In this document: positions 17,274 through 25,881 of the stretch, one piece after another
How positions within the stretch are numbered: position 1 is the stretch's first letter
How the letters are laid out: each line of letters starts with the position of its first letter
DNA from: Chitinophagaceae bacterium
Lineage (GTDB): Bacteria; Bacteroidota; Bacteroidia; Chitinophagales; Chitinophagaceae
Direction of reading: 5' to 3'
Assembly (NCBI GenBank): GCA_947375185.1
Contig: CANCEU010000024.1
Coordinates: 1-39,809 of the forward strand
DNA length: 39,809 nucleotides
Made by a program: the position numbers and the translations under genes
The notes under the pieces: model-generated
Database searches by the model: none
Seen by the model: the letters and a program-made list of their open reading frames with translations, nothing else
What the model was told of the DNA's origin: nothing

Positions 17274-17335
17274 AAAACCTTCGGTGGTTTTAGAAAAATA
17301 GTAATCCGTACCCTATGTCTTAATTTTTAAAGACA
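17274..17335 (+). other. Two small hairpins in the dnaN 3' region
   Basis: AAAACC (17274-17279) pairs with GGTTTT (17286-17291) around a TTCGGT loop, starting three bases after the dnaN stop. TGTCTT (17316-17321) pairs with AAGACA (17330-17335) around an A/T loop. Both lie before the terminator, so the dnaN mRNA would carry a structured 3' end. Their function is unknown. Confidence 0.4.
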
Positions 17336-17345
17336 AAAAACAATC

Positions 17346-17381
17346 ACCCGATGATTTCTGTATAAGAACATCGGGTTTTTT
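17346..17381 (+). terminator. Intrinsic terminator after dnaN
   Basis: ACCCGATG (17346-17353) pairs perfectly with CATCGGGT (17369-17376) around a 15-nt loop, followed by a run of six Ts (17376-17381). It ends the dnaN transcript 30 nt before the next gene. Confidence 0.85.
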
Positions 17382-17410
17382 ATTTACATTTAGGGACTAA
17401 AAACAATTGT

Positions 17411-18232
17411 ATGCTTGAGACCATTCAAAACTATTTTCAACATATTCCAAGTCTTCATCGCGCTTTATTATTAGCAGGAGGCATTACGTTTTTTTGGTTG
17501 GTAGAAATTGCAGTCCCATTATTTACCTTTAAGTATAGCAAGTTTAAACATGCGGGGGTAAATCTGTTTTTTACATTTACCACAATTGTTATCAATTTTG
17601 GTTTTGCATTGTTAATGGTTAAGGCAAGTGATTGGACGGTAGCTCAAAATTTTGGATTACTACATATCATTACACTTTCTCCATGGATCAATGCCATAGT
17701 AGGTTTATTATTATTAGATTTTATTGGCGCTTATTTAGTGCATATGATTGAGCATAAAGTAAAATTTTTATGGAAGTTTCATATGGTGCATCATGCCGAT
17801 ACACATGTTGACACTACAACTGGAAATAGACACCACCCGGGCGAGTCGGTGGTTAGAGCGGTATTTGCAATTCTGGCTGTTTTTATTTTAGGTACACCAA
17901 TGTGGATTGTAATGTTATATCAAAGCTTAAGCGTAGTGTTGACACAATTTAACCATGCAAATATTCGTATTCCAAAATGGTTCGATAACACATTTGGTTT
18001 TATTATTGTTTCTCCTAATATGCACCGAGTACATCATCATATTACACGCCCTCAAACGGACAGTAATTATGGAAATATATTTTCATTTTGGGATCGATTA
18101 TTGGGAACCTATAATGCAACCCCCATGAACGAAATTGTATATGGATTAGATGTATTAGACAATTCAAAAGATTTATCAATTGCGTATCAATTACGCGCGC
18201 CATTTGATAAAACTATTAAATCGGATTATTAA
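17411..18232 (+). CDS. Sterol desaturase / fatty acid hydroxylase family protein
   Basis: A di-iron membrane hydroxylase-superfamily protein of 273 residues. Four hydrophobic segments (about 18-40, 50-72, 92-112 and 145-170) surround the histidine clusters HMIEH (111-115), HMVHH (124-128), NRHHPGE (139-145) and, near the C-terminus, NMHRVHHH. These are the eight or more His residues expected for the di-iron site. The substrate is not predictable; lipid or carotenoid hydroxylation are family precedents. It begins a probable operon with kdsB (37-nt gap), the MFS permease and the KdnB-like oxidase, which suggests an envelope-lipid or LPS-related role. Confidence 0.88.
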   Translation: MLETIQNYFQHIPSLHRALLLAGGITFFWLVEIAVPLFTFKYSKFKHAGVNLFFTFTTIVINFGFALLMVKASDWTVAQNFGLLHIITLSPWINAIVGLLLLDFIGAYLVHMIEHKVKFLWKFHMVHHADTHVDTTTGNRHHPGESVVRAVFAILAVFILGTPMWIVMLYQSLSVVLTQFNHANIRIPKWFDNTFGFIIVSPNMHRVHHHITRPQTDSNYGNIFSFWDRLLGTYNATPMNEIVYGLDVLDNSKDLSIAYQLRAPFDKTIKSDY

Positions 18233-18269
18233 TTGTCTTTAAAATTTCCCGAAAAATTAATTACAAATT

Positions 18270-18992
18270 ATGAGTAAAGTTGGTGCATTTATTCCCGCAC
18301 GTTACGCAGCAACAAGGTTTCCTGCAAAGCTAATGCAGCAGCTTGGTGAAAAATCTGTCATTAGACATACCTATGATAATACTAAAGCAACGGGTCTTTT
18401 TGATGAAGTTTATGTGGTAACAGATAGCGAAATAATATTTAATGAAATAGTATCTAATGGCGGTAAAGCTATTATGAGCAAGCGTTCCCATGAAAGTGGT
18501 TCAGATAGAATTGCCGAAGCCATTGTTGATTTAGATGTTGATATAGTAGTAAATGTACAGGGGGACGAGCCGTTTGTAAAAAAAGAACCCTTACAAAAAG
18601 TCATTGAAGTTTTTTCAGACGCTTCAGTTCAGGTTTCCTCTTTAATGCAGGTGCTGACGAATCCACGATTAATCGAAGATCCAAATTATGTTAAGGTGGC
18701 GATTGATAAAAATAGTAATGCATTGTTTTTTTCAAGAAGTGTTATTCCATTTCCACGAGCTACTGATATTAGCATCACTTATTACGAACATATCGGCGTG
18801 TATGCATTTAAAAAACAGGCGCTTTTGAATTTTACCAATTGGCCTCTGTCACCTTTGGAAGCTGCTGAAAAAATTGAGTGCTTACGATATTTAGAAAATG
18901 GAGTTTCCATTCGCATGGTGGTAACAGAATATATGGGTATTGAAATAGATACGCCAGAAGATTTAATAAAAGCAGCAGCATTATTAAAATAA
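18270..18992 (+). CDS. kdsB: 3-deoxy-manno-octulosonate cytidylyltransferase (CMP-Kdo synthetase)
   Basis: Activates Kdo with CTP to CMP-Kdo for attachment to lipid A, an essential step of LPS inner-core synthesis and evidence that the host is Gram-negative. The protein has 240 residues. Motifs are [15 protein letters not shown] (8-22), [21 protein letters not shown] (73-84) and the metal-binding VNVQGDEPF (94-102), plus [12 protein letters not shown] and the C-terminal [10 protein letters not shown]. It lies in a tight same-strand cluster: 21 nt before the MFS permease, with the KdnB-like Kdo 8-oxidase after that. In organisms with Kdo8N, KdsB or an equivalent enzyme activates the 8-amino sugar. 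Confidence 0.96.
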   Translation: MSKVGAFIPARYAATRFPAKLMQQLGEKSVIRHTYDNTKATGLFDEVYVVTDSEIIFNEIVSNGGKAIMSKRSHESGSDRIAEAIVDLDVDIVVNVQGDEPFVKKEPLQKVIEVFSDASVQVSSLMQVLTNPRLIEDPNYVKVAIDKNSNALFFSRSVIPFPRATDISITYYEHIGVYAFKKQALLNFTNWPLSPLEAAEKIECLRYLENGVSIRMVVTEYMGIEIDTPEDLIKAAALLK

Positions 18993-19013
18993 AGCTTTAT
19001 AAAAATTTGAAAA

Positions 19014-20360
19014 ATGAATAAAGGAAAATTATTTCAATCAACAGTAGTAGCAGCATTAGCAGGATTTATTTTTGGCTTTGACATGGTGGTTATCTCTGGT
19101 GCGGACAAACCAATCCAAGAGCTTTGGCATACCACGCCGTTATTCCATGGTTTCTTTATAATGTCGATGGCATTGTGGGGAACCGTTATTGGTTCGGTGT
19201 TTGCGGGTGCTCCTACTGAAAAGTATGGTCGAAAAAAAGTATTGATGTGGTTGGGAGTTATGTTTATTGCATCAGCAATAGGTTCTGCATTGGCACAGGA
19301 CCCTTATACCTTTTCCTTTTTTAGATTAATTGGCGGAATTGCAATTGGTGTATCTTCCGTAGCTGCACCAACATATATTTCTGAAATCTCTAATAAAAAT
19401 AATCGCGGTAAGTTGGTGGGGATGTACCAGTTTAATATCGTGTTTGGAATTTTGATTGCTTATTTATCAAATTATTTTTTACATGGATTTGGTGGTGCAA
19501 ACGACTGGCGATTTATGTTGGCCGTATTATTAATTCCCTCAACAGTATATACCTTAATGACATTGGGTTTGCCCGAAAGTCCTAGATGGTTGTTATCTGT
19601 TAAAAATGATGAAGCTGGCGCAAGAAATACTTTAAATGAAGTGGGTGTTGAAAATATTGAAGAAACAATTAATGAAATTAATATTGCAAATGCGCAAGAA
19701 AAAGCACATGGTGTTGTTAGCCTTTTTACAAAACAACATTCTAAAATAATTTCGATTGCATTTTTTGTAGCATTTTTTAATCAAGCATCTGGAATCAATT
19801 TTCTTTTATATTATGCTCCAAGAATATTAGAAGAAGCGGGTTTTCCTAAAGACAACTCTTTATTAAGCTCAATTTCATTGGGATTGATGAACTTGGTGTT
19901 TACATTTGTAGGATTATGGCTCATTGATAGAATTGGCCGCAAAACGCTTTTAATCATTGGTTCTTTTGGATATATAATTAGTTTATCGATGGTTGCTTAT
20001 GGTTTTGTAGCTCACGGAGCACCGGCATTTATGTTATCTTTTTTATTGTTATTTATCGCGGCTCATGCAATTGGGCAAGGTGCTGTTATTTGGGTATTAA
20101 TTTCTGAAATATTTCCAACACAAATACGTGCAAAAGGACAGGCTTTTGGCGCAAGTATTCATTGGATTTTTGCTGCCTTAATAACATTAATTACCCCATT
20201 GTTCTTAGATAGTAAAAATGGTATTTTTAAAGATAATCCATGGCCAATTTTTGCTTTTTTTGCAGTAATGATGGCTTTACAGTTGGTTTGGATTTTAACT
20301 AAAGTGCCTGAAACAAAAGGCGTATCTTTGGAGGAATTACAAAAAAAATTAGTTCAATAA
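19014..20360 (+). CDS. Sugar porter family MFS transporter
   Basis: A 448-residue, about 12-helix permease of the major facilitator superfamily, sugar porter family (XylE/GLUT-like). Family signatures visible are FGFDMVVISGA in helix 1, the loop motif EKYGRKKVLM after helix 2, the PESPRW motif ending the N-half, QASGINFLLYYAP in helix 7, DRIGRKTLL after helix 8, and the terminal PETKGVSLEELQ. It is probably a proton-coupled importer of a hexose or pentose. Its position between kdsB and the KdnB-like gene is unusual: a substrate related to the Kdo pathway is possible but is inference only. Gaps are 21 nt upstream and 10 nt downstream. Confidence 0.93.
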   Translation: MNKGKLFQSTVVAALAGFIFGFDMVVISGADKPIQELWHTTPLFHGFFIMSMALWGTVIGSVFAGAPTEKYGRKKVLMWLGVMFIASAIGSALAQDPYTFSFFRLIGGIAIGVSSVAAPTYISEISNKNNRGKLVGMYQFNIVFGILIAYLSNYFLHGFGGANDWRFMLAVLLIPSTVYTLMTLGLPESPRWLLSVKNDEAGARNTLNEVGVENIEETINEINIANAQEKAHGVVSLFTKQHSKIISIAFFVAFFNQASGINFLLYYAPRILEEAGFPKDNSLLSSISLGLMNLVFTFVGLWLIDRIGRKTLLIIGSFGYIISLSMVAYGFVAHGAPAFMLSFLLLFIAAHAIGQGAVIWVLISEIFPTQIRAKGQAFGASIHWIFAALITLITPLFLDSKNGIFKDNPWPIFAFFAVMMALQLVWILTKVPETKGVSLEELQKKLVQ

Positions 20361-20370
20361 AATTTTTTAT

Positions 20371-21444
20371 ATGCAGTTTCGCAATTTTAAAATGGTCGAC
20401 TATGTTGTTTATGGTCGTGGTTCTTTTAATCAATTAGATGAAATACTTGCACCACGCAGAAAGGAAAATTTTCCAATGATTTTTTTCTTGGATCATTTTT
20501 TTGTTGGAAAGCCATTGGCTTCGCGTGTTCCATTAAGAGGCAAAGACAAGATCGTTTATGTTGATGTAACCCATGAGCCTAAAACAAAGCAAGTTGATGC
20601 ATTGGCTGCTGAATTAAAAGCGGAATTTGGTCAAGTAAGTGGTATTATTGGTATTGGTGGTGGCTCTACGATGGATTTGGCTAAAGCCGTTTCTTTAATG
20701 ATGACTAATCCGGGTTCTTCAGCAGACTACCAAGGATGGGATTTAGTAAAACAAGCAGGTGTTTATAAGGTGGGTATTCCAACTTTAAGTGGAACGGGTG
20801 CCGAAGTGAGTCGTACAACTGTATTAACGGGTCCTGTGCGCAAGTTGGGAATGAACTCTGATTTTACTCCATTCGATCAAATTGTATTAGATCCAGAATT
20901 AACACAAAACGCACCCGCTAACCAACGTTTTTATACGGGCATGGATTGTTATATACATTGTATTGAAAGTTTAGAGGGCACTTTTTTAAATGAGTTTAGT
21001 AAAAGTTATGGAGAAAAAGCATTAGAGCTTTGTCGAAAAGTGTTTGTTGAAAAACAAAAGTGGGATGATGAGTGTGATGATCAATTAATGATGGCCTCTT
21101 ATGCAGGTGGTATGAGTATAGCATATAGCCAAGTGGGTGTTGCACATGCGGTAAGTTATGGCCTAAGCTTTTTATTGGGAACTAAACATGGAATAGGCAA
21201 CTGTATTGTCATGAATCATTTGGAAGAATACTATCCAGCGGGTGTGAAAGAATTTAAATACATGGTTGAGAAAAATAATATCGAAATTCCAACTGGAATT
21301 TGTGCTAATTTAACGGAAGAGCAATTTGATGCTATGATCAATGTTTCCTTAGGTATGAAACCATTATGGGAAAATGCACTAGGAAAAGATTGGGAAAAAA
21401 TAATGACAAGAGAAAAGTTAAGAGCACTTTACGGAAAGCTGTAA
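20371..21444 (+). CDS. Iron-containing alcohol dehydrogenase, probable Kdo 8-oxidase (KdnB-like)
   Basis: A group III metal-dependent alcohol dehydrogenase of 357 residues. The NAD-binding GIGGGSTMDLAKA lies at 94-106, and the metal ligands are Asp192 and His196 (MDCYIHCIES), His259 (VAHAVSYGL) and His273 (TKHGIGN). The N-terminus (FKMVDYVVYGRGSF) and overall style resemble KdnB of Shewanella oneidensis, which oxidises Kdo at C8 so that the aminotransferase KdnA can make 8-amino-Kdo; I recall this from family knowledge and could not align it. The location ten bases after the permease in the kdsB cluster supports the assignment. No kdnA is in the window. Generic alcohol or polyol dehydrogenase activity is the alternative. 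Its last codons and stop form the first unit of a tandem repeat. Confidence 0.7.
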   Translation: MQFRNFKMVDYVVYGRGSFNQLDEILAPRRKENFPMIFFLDHFFVGKPLASRVPLRGKDKIVYVDVTHEPKTKQVDALAAELKAEFGQVSGIIGIGGGSTMDLAKAVSLMMTNPGSSADYQGWDLVKQAGVYKVGIPTLSGTGAEVSRTTVLTGPVRKLGMNSDFTPFDQIVLDPELTQNAPANQRFYTGMDCYIHCIESLEGTFLNEFSKSYGEKALELCRKVFVEKQKWDDECDDQLMMASYAGGMSIAYSQVGVAHAVSYGLSFLLGTKHGIGNCIVMNHLEEYYPAGVKEFKYMVEKNNIEIPTGICANLTEEQFDAMINVSLGMKPLWENALGKDWEKIMTREKLRALYGKL

Positions 21445-21518
21445 GCTTTTCGAAATGTCTTCAACTTTACGGAAAGCTGTAAGCTTTTCGAAATATCTTC
21501 AACTTTACGGAAAGCTTT
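21426..21518 (+). repeat. 38-bp tandem repeat (2.4 copies) with internal hairpin
   Basis: Unit 1 (21426-21463) and unit 2 (21464-21501) are identical except for one G/A difference (atgtc versus atatc), followed by a 17-nt partial unit 3 (21502-21518) with one change. Each full unit holds CGGAAAGCT-GTA-AGCTTTTCG, a 9-bp stem with one G-T wobble and a 3-nt loop. The left arm of unit 2 can also pair with the right arm of unit 1, so alternative folds are possible. Unit 1 covers the last five codons and the TAA stop of the KdnB-like gene, so the array looks like a duplication of the gene's own 3' end. Confidence 0.9.
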
Positions 21519-21572
21519 AGCGTTTACTAATTAGGAAATTACATTCAACATAGCATTTCTTAAGCTATAATT

Positions 21573-21603
21573 AAGGGGTTTTAACTTTTAGTTAGAAACC
21601 CTT
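21573..21603 (+). terminator. Imperfect hairpin before the RND operon (possible terminator)
   Basis: AAGGGGTTT (21573-21581) pairs with AAACCCTT (21596-21603) with one bulged G. Inside it AACT (21583-21586) can pair with AGTT (21590-21593). The T-rich stretch follows only after GGTC, so termination would be weak. The hairpin overlaps the expected -33 region of the efflux operon promoter, so a regulatory role is equally possible. Confidence 0.35.
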
Positions 21604-21615
21604 GGTCTATTTTTG
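21586..21615 (+). promoter_or_regulatory. Putative promoter of the RND efflux operon
   Basis: TATTTTTG at 21608-21615 is a perfect TAnnTTTG match, with TTTT at 21586-21589 as a three-of-four -33 match at 18 nt spacing. The ATG of the adaptor gene lies 32 nt downstream. No regulator gene lies next to it. Confidence 0.5.
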
Positions 21616-21647
21616 CGCCTTCTATTTTAATATAATTATTGATTGTT

Positions 21648-22718
21648 ATGAAGAGAACAAAATTTTTGTTTGTGTTGGTCGTGTTTTCACTAATTGGAGC
21701 GGCATGTAATTCAAAAAAAGAGACCAAAAAAGAGATTGGAAAATATACAGCTACTACACCTTTAATAGTTGACACTTCTTTCTCCAAGGAATATGTTGCA
21801 GAAATACAATCTGTACAAAACATTGAAATTAGGGCCAAGGTGAAAGGTTTTATTGAATCTATCAATGTAGATGAAGGACAACGTGTAAAATCGGGACAGG
21901 TTTTATTTACCATTCGCCCAAAAGAATATGAAGCAGAATTAATTAAGGCAAGGGCAGAGGTAAAAAAAGCTGAAGTAGATGCACAAAATGCAAAAAACTT
22001 ATCAGAAAAAAATATTATTTCTAAATCAGAGCTTGCATTAGCGCTTGCAAAATTGGAACAAACAAAAGCAGACGAATCTCTAGCCGCAATGTATGTTTCT
22101 TATACCAAAGTAACAGCACCTTTTGAAGGTTTGATTGACAGATTAAAATTTAAACAAGGAAGTTTAATTGACGAAGGTACTTTGTTAACTACCCTGTCTA
22201 ATAATAAAAGCATGTATGCGTATTTTAATGTTTCCGAAAATGAATACTTAGATTATAAATCTCAAAATAGCAAGGATAAAAATAATACGGTTTCTTTATT
22301 GTTGGCAAATGGACAAGCGCACAAGTACAAAGGAAAGATTGAAACTATTCAGGGCGAATTTGATAGAAACACCGGTAGCATTGCATTTAGAGCAATTTTT
22401 CCTAATCCAGATGCTTTGTTAAAACATGGTGAAACAGGAAGAGTGCAAATGAATGTAGATTTAAAAAACGCTATGATTATTCCACAAAAAGCAACATTTG
22501 AGCTTCAGGATAAAGTATATGTTTATGTGGTTGACAAAAACAATATAATTAAATCAAGAAATGTAAAAATCAAACAACGTTTAAACAATCTATTTGTAAT
22601 TGAATCAGGACTTTCAGAACAAGATGTATTTATTGTGGAAGGAATTCAAAGTTTAAAAGACGACGATAAAGTTGAAACTACATTACTACCAGCAAGAACC
22701 GCAGTGTCCATAAAATAA
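21648..22718 (+). CDS. RND efflux periplasmic adaptor (membrane fusion protein), lipoprotein
   Basis: The AcrA/MexA-type adaptor that links an inner-membrane RND pump to an outer-membrane channel. An in-frame TTG at 21639 exists, but ATG 21648 gives a better N-terminus: a hydrophobic signal ending LIGAAC with lipid-modifiable Cys20 (356 residues). Domains follow the family order: the first half of the barrel-sandwich (IEIRAKVKGFIESINVDEGQ), a helical hairpin about 85-150 rich in Lys, Glu and Ala, the second half (YTKVTAPFEGLIDR), the beta-barrel (MYAYFNVSENEYL) and the membrane-proximal domain. It is followed by the pump gene after 10 nt. Confidence 0.95.
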   Translation: MKRTKFLFVLVVFSLIGAACNSKKETKKEIGKYTATTPLIVDTSFSKEYVAEIQSVQNIEIRAKVKGFIESINVDEGQRVKSGQVLFTIRPKEYEAELIKARAEVKKAEVDAQNAKNLSEKNIISKSELALALAKLEQTKADESLAAMYVSYTKVTAPFEGLIDRLKFKQGSLIDEGTLLTTLSNNKSMYAYFNVSENEYLDYKSQNSKDKNNTVSLLLANGQAHKYKGKIETIQGEFDRNTGSIAFRAIFPNPDALLKHGETGRVQMNVDLKNAMIIPQKATFELQDKVYVYVVDKNNIIKSRNVKIKQRLNNLFVIESGLSEQDVFIVEGIQSLKDDDKVETTLLPARTAVSIK

Positions 22719-22728
22719 GCAAGAGATA

Positions 22729-25700
22729 ATGATTAAAAAATTAATAAGTAGACCCGTTTTTTCAATTGTAATTTCAATTGTAATCGTTTTATTGGGCCTT
22801 TTGTCATTAATACAATTACCCGTTACACAGTTTCCCTCCATTTCACCTCCCAAAGTAAATATTGTTGCAGAGTATCCGGGTGCGAACGCGGAGTTAATGA
22901 TTAAGGCGGTTGTAATTCCTTTAGAAAGAGCCTTAAATGGAGTTCCTGGTGTAAAATACATTGCATCCGATGCGGGTAACGACGGATCCTGTTCAATTAC
23001 AGTAGTATTTAAATTGGGTACTGATCCCAATATAGCCTCTGTGAATGTACAAAACAGAGTGGCTGCTGTTAACAATAAGCTACCACCTCAAGTAATTAAA
23101 GAGGGGATTAAAATTTCGAGAGAAGAATCCAACATGTTAATGTATGTGAACTTAACAAGTAAGGATAGCAACTTGGATGTTAACTTCCTGTATAATTATG
23201 CAGATATTAATTTACTGTCTGAACTTAAAAAAATTGACGGAGTTGGCTTTGCTGATATTTTGGGTAACAGAGAATATGCAATGCGCGTTTGGTTAAAGCC
23301 AGATAGAATGGTGGCCTATAAGATTTCTGCAGATGAAGTATTACAAGCTATTGATGAACAAAATTTGGAAGCTGCTCCGGGTAAAACTGGAGAAAGTTCG
23401 GGAAAACAAGCACAGACCTTTCAATATGTATTAAAGTATCCAGGAAGATTTAATACCAAAGAAGGTTATGAAAATATAATATTAAGATCAAGTGCAAGCG
23501 GACAGGTTATCAAAATTAAAGATGTCGCAGATGTAGAGTTTGGAAGTTCTTATTATGACTTGTATTCCAAAATGAATGGTAAGCCAGCGGCAGCCATTAT
23601 GATTAAACAATCTTATGGAAGCAATGCAAGAGAAGTAATTCAAAATATTAAAACCAAATTAGAAGAGATTAAACAAACTTCTTTTCCAAAAGGCATGGAT
23701 TACGAACTTAGTTATGATGTATCAAAATTTTTAGATGCATCCATCGAAAAGGTAATTCATACATTAATAGAAGCATTTTTATTGGTTGGCTTTGTAGTCT
23801 TTTTATTTTTAGGCGATTGGAGATCAACGCTAATTCCAGCAATTGCGGTACCGATCTCTTTAATTGGTACATTTTTATTTATGCAGTTTTTTGGTATCAC
23901 CTTAAACCTAATTACTTTATTTGCATTGGTATTAGCCATTGGTATTGTAGTGGATGATGCTATTGTAGTTGTTGAAGCCGTGCATGCAAAAATGGAGGAA
24001 CTTGATTTAGATCCTAAATCGGCCACAATCCTTGCTATGAGCGAAATTAGTGGAGCCATTATTGCTATTACCCTTGTAATGGCAGCGGTATTTATTCCAG
24101 CTGCATTTATGTCTGGACCGGTAGGTATTTTTTATCGACAGTTTTCGGTGACTATGGCTACTTCTATTATTTTATCAGGAGTTGTGGCACTTACTTTTAC
24201 TCCCTCTCTATGTGCACTTTTATTAAAAAACACACATGGTGTTCCCAAAAAACAAACTGTAATTAATAAAATAATTATTTCATTTAATAATTGGTTTAAA
24301 AACACACAGGGTAAGTATAAAAAATTAATAGATCTTATTGTAAATAGAAGAGCAATTACTTTTGTTATATTGATTGGTTTTTGTTTTGGTACTTGGGCAT
24401 TAAGTAGCAATGTTCCAACTGGATTTATTCCCAACGAGGATCAGGGTGTTTTTTATTGTTTAATCTCTACACCTGCTGGATCTACTTTGGAAAGAACCGA
24501 CGAAGTATTGGGACAAATACAAAAGGTAGCCAACAAAATGGAAGACGTTCAATCTGTTTCCACAACAGCCGGTTTTGAAATTTTAACTGAGGGTACGGGT
24601 GCCAACTCGGGTACTGCTTTAATAAATTTGAAAGATTGGAAAGAAAGAAAGCATTCCATGTTTGAGGTAATGAAAGAATTGGAAGAAAAAACAAAAGGCA
24701 TAAAAGGTGCCCTTATTGAATTTTTCGCTCCGCCGGCTGTTCCCGGATATGGTGCTGCTGGGGGTTTTGAATTGCGTTTGTTGGATAAAGCAGGTTCTGG
24801 TGATTACAAAAAAATGGAAGAGGTGAACAAGCAATTTGTTGATGACTTAAATAAGCGACCTGAATTAAGTTCAGTATTTGGATTTTATAATGCAAGCTTT
24901 CCGCAGTATATCTTAAATGTAGACAACGAAAAAGCACAACAAAAAGGAGTAACTATTGATAATGCCATGAATACACTTTCTACTTTAATTGGAAGTAATT
25001 ATTCAACCAACTTTATAAAATTTGATAGACAATATAAAGTGATGGTGCAAGCATCTCCTCAGTATCGTGCAAAGCCAGAGGACGTTCTAAATTTGTATGT
25101 TAAAAACGACCGAGAGGAGATGGTTCCGTTTTCTGCATTCATGAAAATTGAAAAAGTGTATGGCTTAGATGAGATTACTAGACACAATATGTTTAATTCT
25201 TCGGAATTAAGCGGATCTCCAGCACCAGGTTATAGTAGTGGTGAGGCTATCGACGCTATTAAAGAAGTGGCAAAAACTAAACTGCCTAAGGGATTCGGAA
25301 TTGACTGGGCAGGTATATCTATTGATGAAGTAGACAAGGGAAATCAAACTTTATACATTTTTATTATTTCCTTAATATTCGTGTACTTAGTTTTATCTGC
25401 ACAATATGATAGTTTTATTTTACCCCTTCCAGTTATTTTATCTTTACCAACGGGTATTTTTGGCGCCTTTTTCTTATTAAAGATATTGGGACTAGAAAAT
25501 AATATTTATGCGCAGATTGCAATGGTGATGTTAATTGGTATTTTGGGTAAAAACGCAGTATTAATTATTGAGTTTGCAGTACAAAGACAAAAGGCAGGTG
25601 CCACTAAATTAGATGCTGCTAAAGAGGGTGCGGCAGCAAGGCTGCGACCAATTTTAATGACTTCCTTTGCATTTATAGCAGGTTTAATTCCATTAATGAT

Positions 25701-25881
25701 TGCTTCTGGGCCAGGTGCTTTGGGAAATAGAACCATTGGTGCGGCCACTGCTGGAGGAATGATATTTGGAACACTATTTGGTGTAATAGTGGTACCAGGA
25801 CTTTATTATGTATTTGCAAGAACACCAAAAAAGAACACAAAGGATAATATTAATAATATTTATGACACCGAACATGATTAA
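22729..25881 (+). CDS. RND multidrug efflux transporter, HAE1 (AcrB-like) family
   Basis: The proton-driven inner-membrane pump of a tripartite efflux system, 1050 residues, the normal AcrB size. The start ISRPVFSIVISIVIVLLGL is the typical first helix. Proton-relay residues are intact: Asp409-Asp410 in GIVVDDAIVV (helix 4) and Lys941 in GILGKNAVLII (helix 10). Two large periplasmic loops lie between helices 1-2 and 7-8, with porter-domain segments such as YPGANAE and GFIPNEDQG. Substrates cannot be predicted. The stop overlaps the start of the outer-membrane gene, so all three components are translated together. Confidence 0.98.
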   Translation: MIKKLISRPVFSIVISIVIVLLGLLSLIQLPVTQFPSISPPKVNIVAEYPGANAELMIKAVVIPLERALNGVPGVKYIASDAGNDGSCSITVVFKLGTDPNIASVNVQNRVAAVNNKLPPQVIKEGIKISREESNMLMYVNLTSKDSNLDVNFLYNYADINLLSELKKIDGVGFADILGNREYAMRVWLKPDRMVAYKISADEVLQAIDEQNLEAAPGKTGESSGKQAQTFQYVLKYPGRFNTKEGYENIILRSSASGQVIKIKDVADVEFGSSYYDLYSKMNGKPAAAIMIKQSYGSNAREVIQNIKTKLEEIKQTSFPKGMDYELSYDVSKFLDASIEKVIHTLIEAFLLVGFVVFLFLGDWRSTLIPAIAVPISLIGTFLFMQFFGITLNLITLFALVLAIGIVVDDAIVVVEAVHAKMEELDLDPKSATILAMSEISGAIIAITLVMAAVFIPAAFMSGPVGIFYRQFSVTMATSIILSGVVALTFTPSLCALLLKNTHGVPKKQTVINKIIISFNNWFKNTQGKYKKLIDLIVNRRAITFVILIGFCFGTWALSSNVPTGFIPNEDQGVFYCLISTPAGSTLERTDEVLGQIQKVANKMEDVQSVSTTAGFEILTEGTGANSGTALINLKDWKERKHSMFEVMKELEEKTKGIKGALIEFFAPPAVPGYGAAGGFELRLLDKAGSGDYKKMEEVNKQFVDDLNKRPELSSVFGFYNASFPQYILNVDNEKAQQKGVTIDNAMNTLSTLIGSNYSTNFIKFDRQYKVMVQASPQYRAKPEDVLNLYVKNDREEMVPFSAFMKIEKVYGLDEITRHNMFNSSELSGSPAPGYSSGEAIDAIKEVAKTKLPKGFGIDWAGISIDEVDKGNQTLYIFIISLIFVYLVLSAQYDSFILPLPVILSLPTGIFGAFFLLKILGLENNIYAQIAMVMLIGILGKNAVLIIEFAVQRQKAGATKLDAAKEGAAARLRPILMTSFAFIAGLIPLMIASGPGALGNRTIGAATAGGMIFGTLFGVIVVPGLYYVFARTPKKNTKDNINNIYDTEHD

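Noticed and set aside
1388..17312. Eight-nucleotide complementarity between the recA 3' region (GGTACGGA, 1388-1395) and the dnaN 3' region (TCCGTACC, 17305-17312)
   Set aside because: Short enough to arise by chance in 40 kb and outside the hairpin loops; no basis for an RNA-RNA interaction.
21426..21518. Repeat array as a CRISPR or REP element
   Set aside because: Units are directly adjacent without unique spacers and start inside a coding sequence; only 2.4 copies and no cas genes. It is a tandem duplication.
25808..25873. Upstream start for the outer-membrane channel gene inside the pump gene
   Set aside because: It would place 22 charged residues before the lipoprotein signal peptide; ATG 25874 overlapping the pump stop fits operon coupling and the signal sequence.
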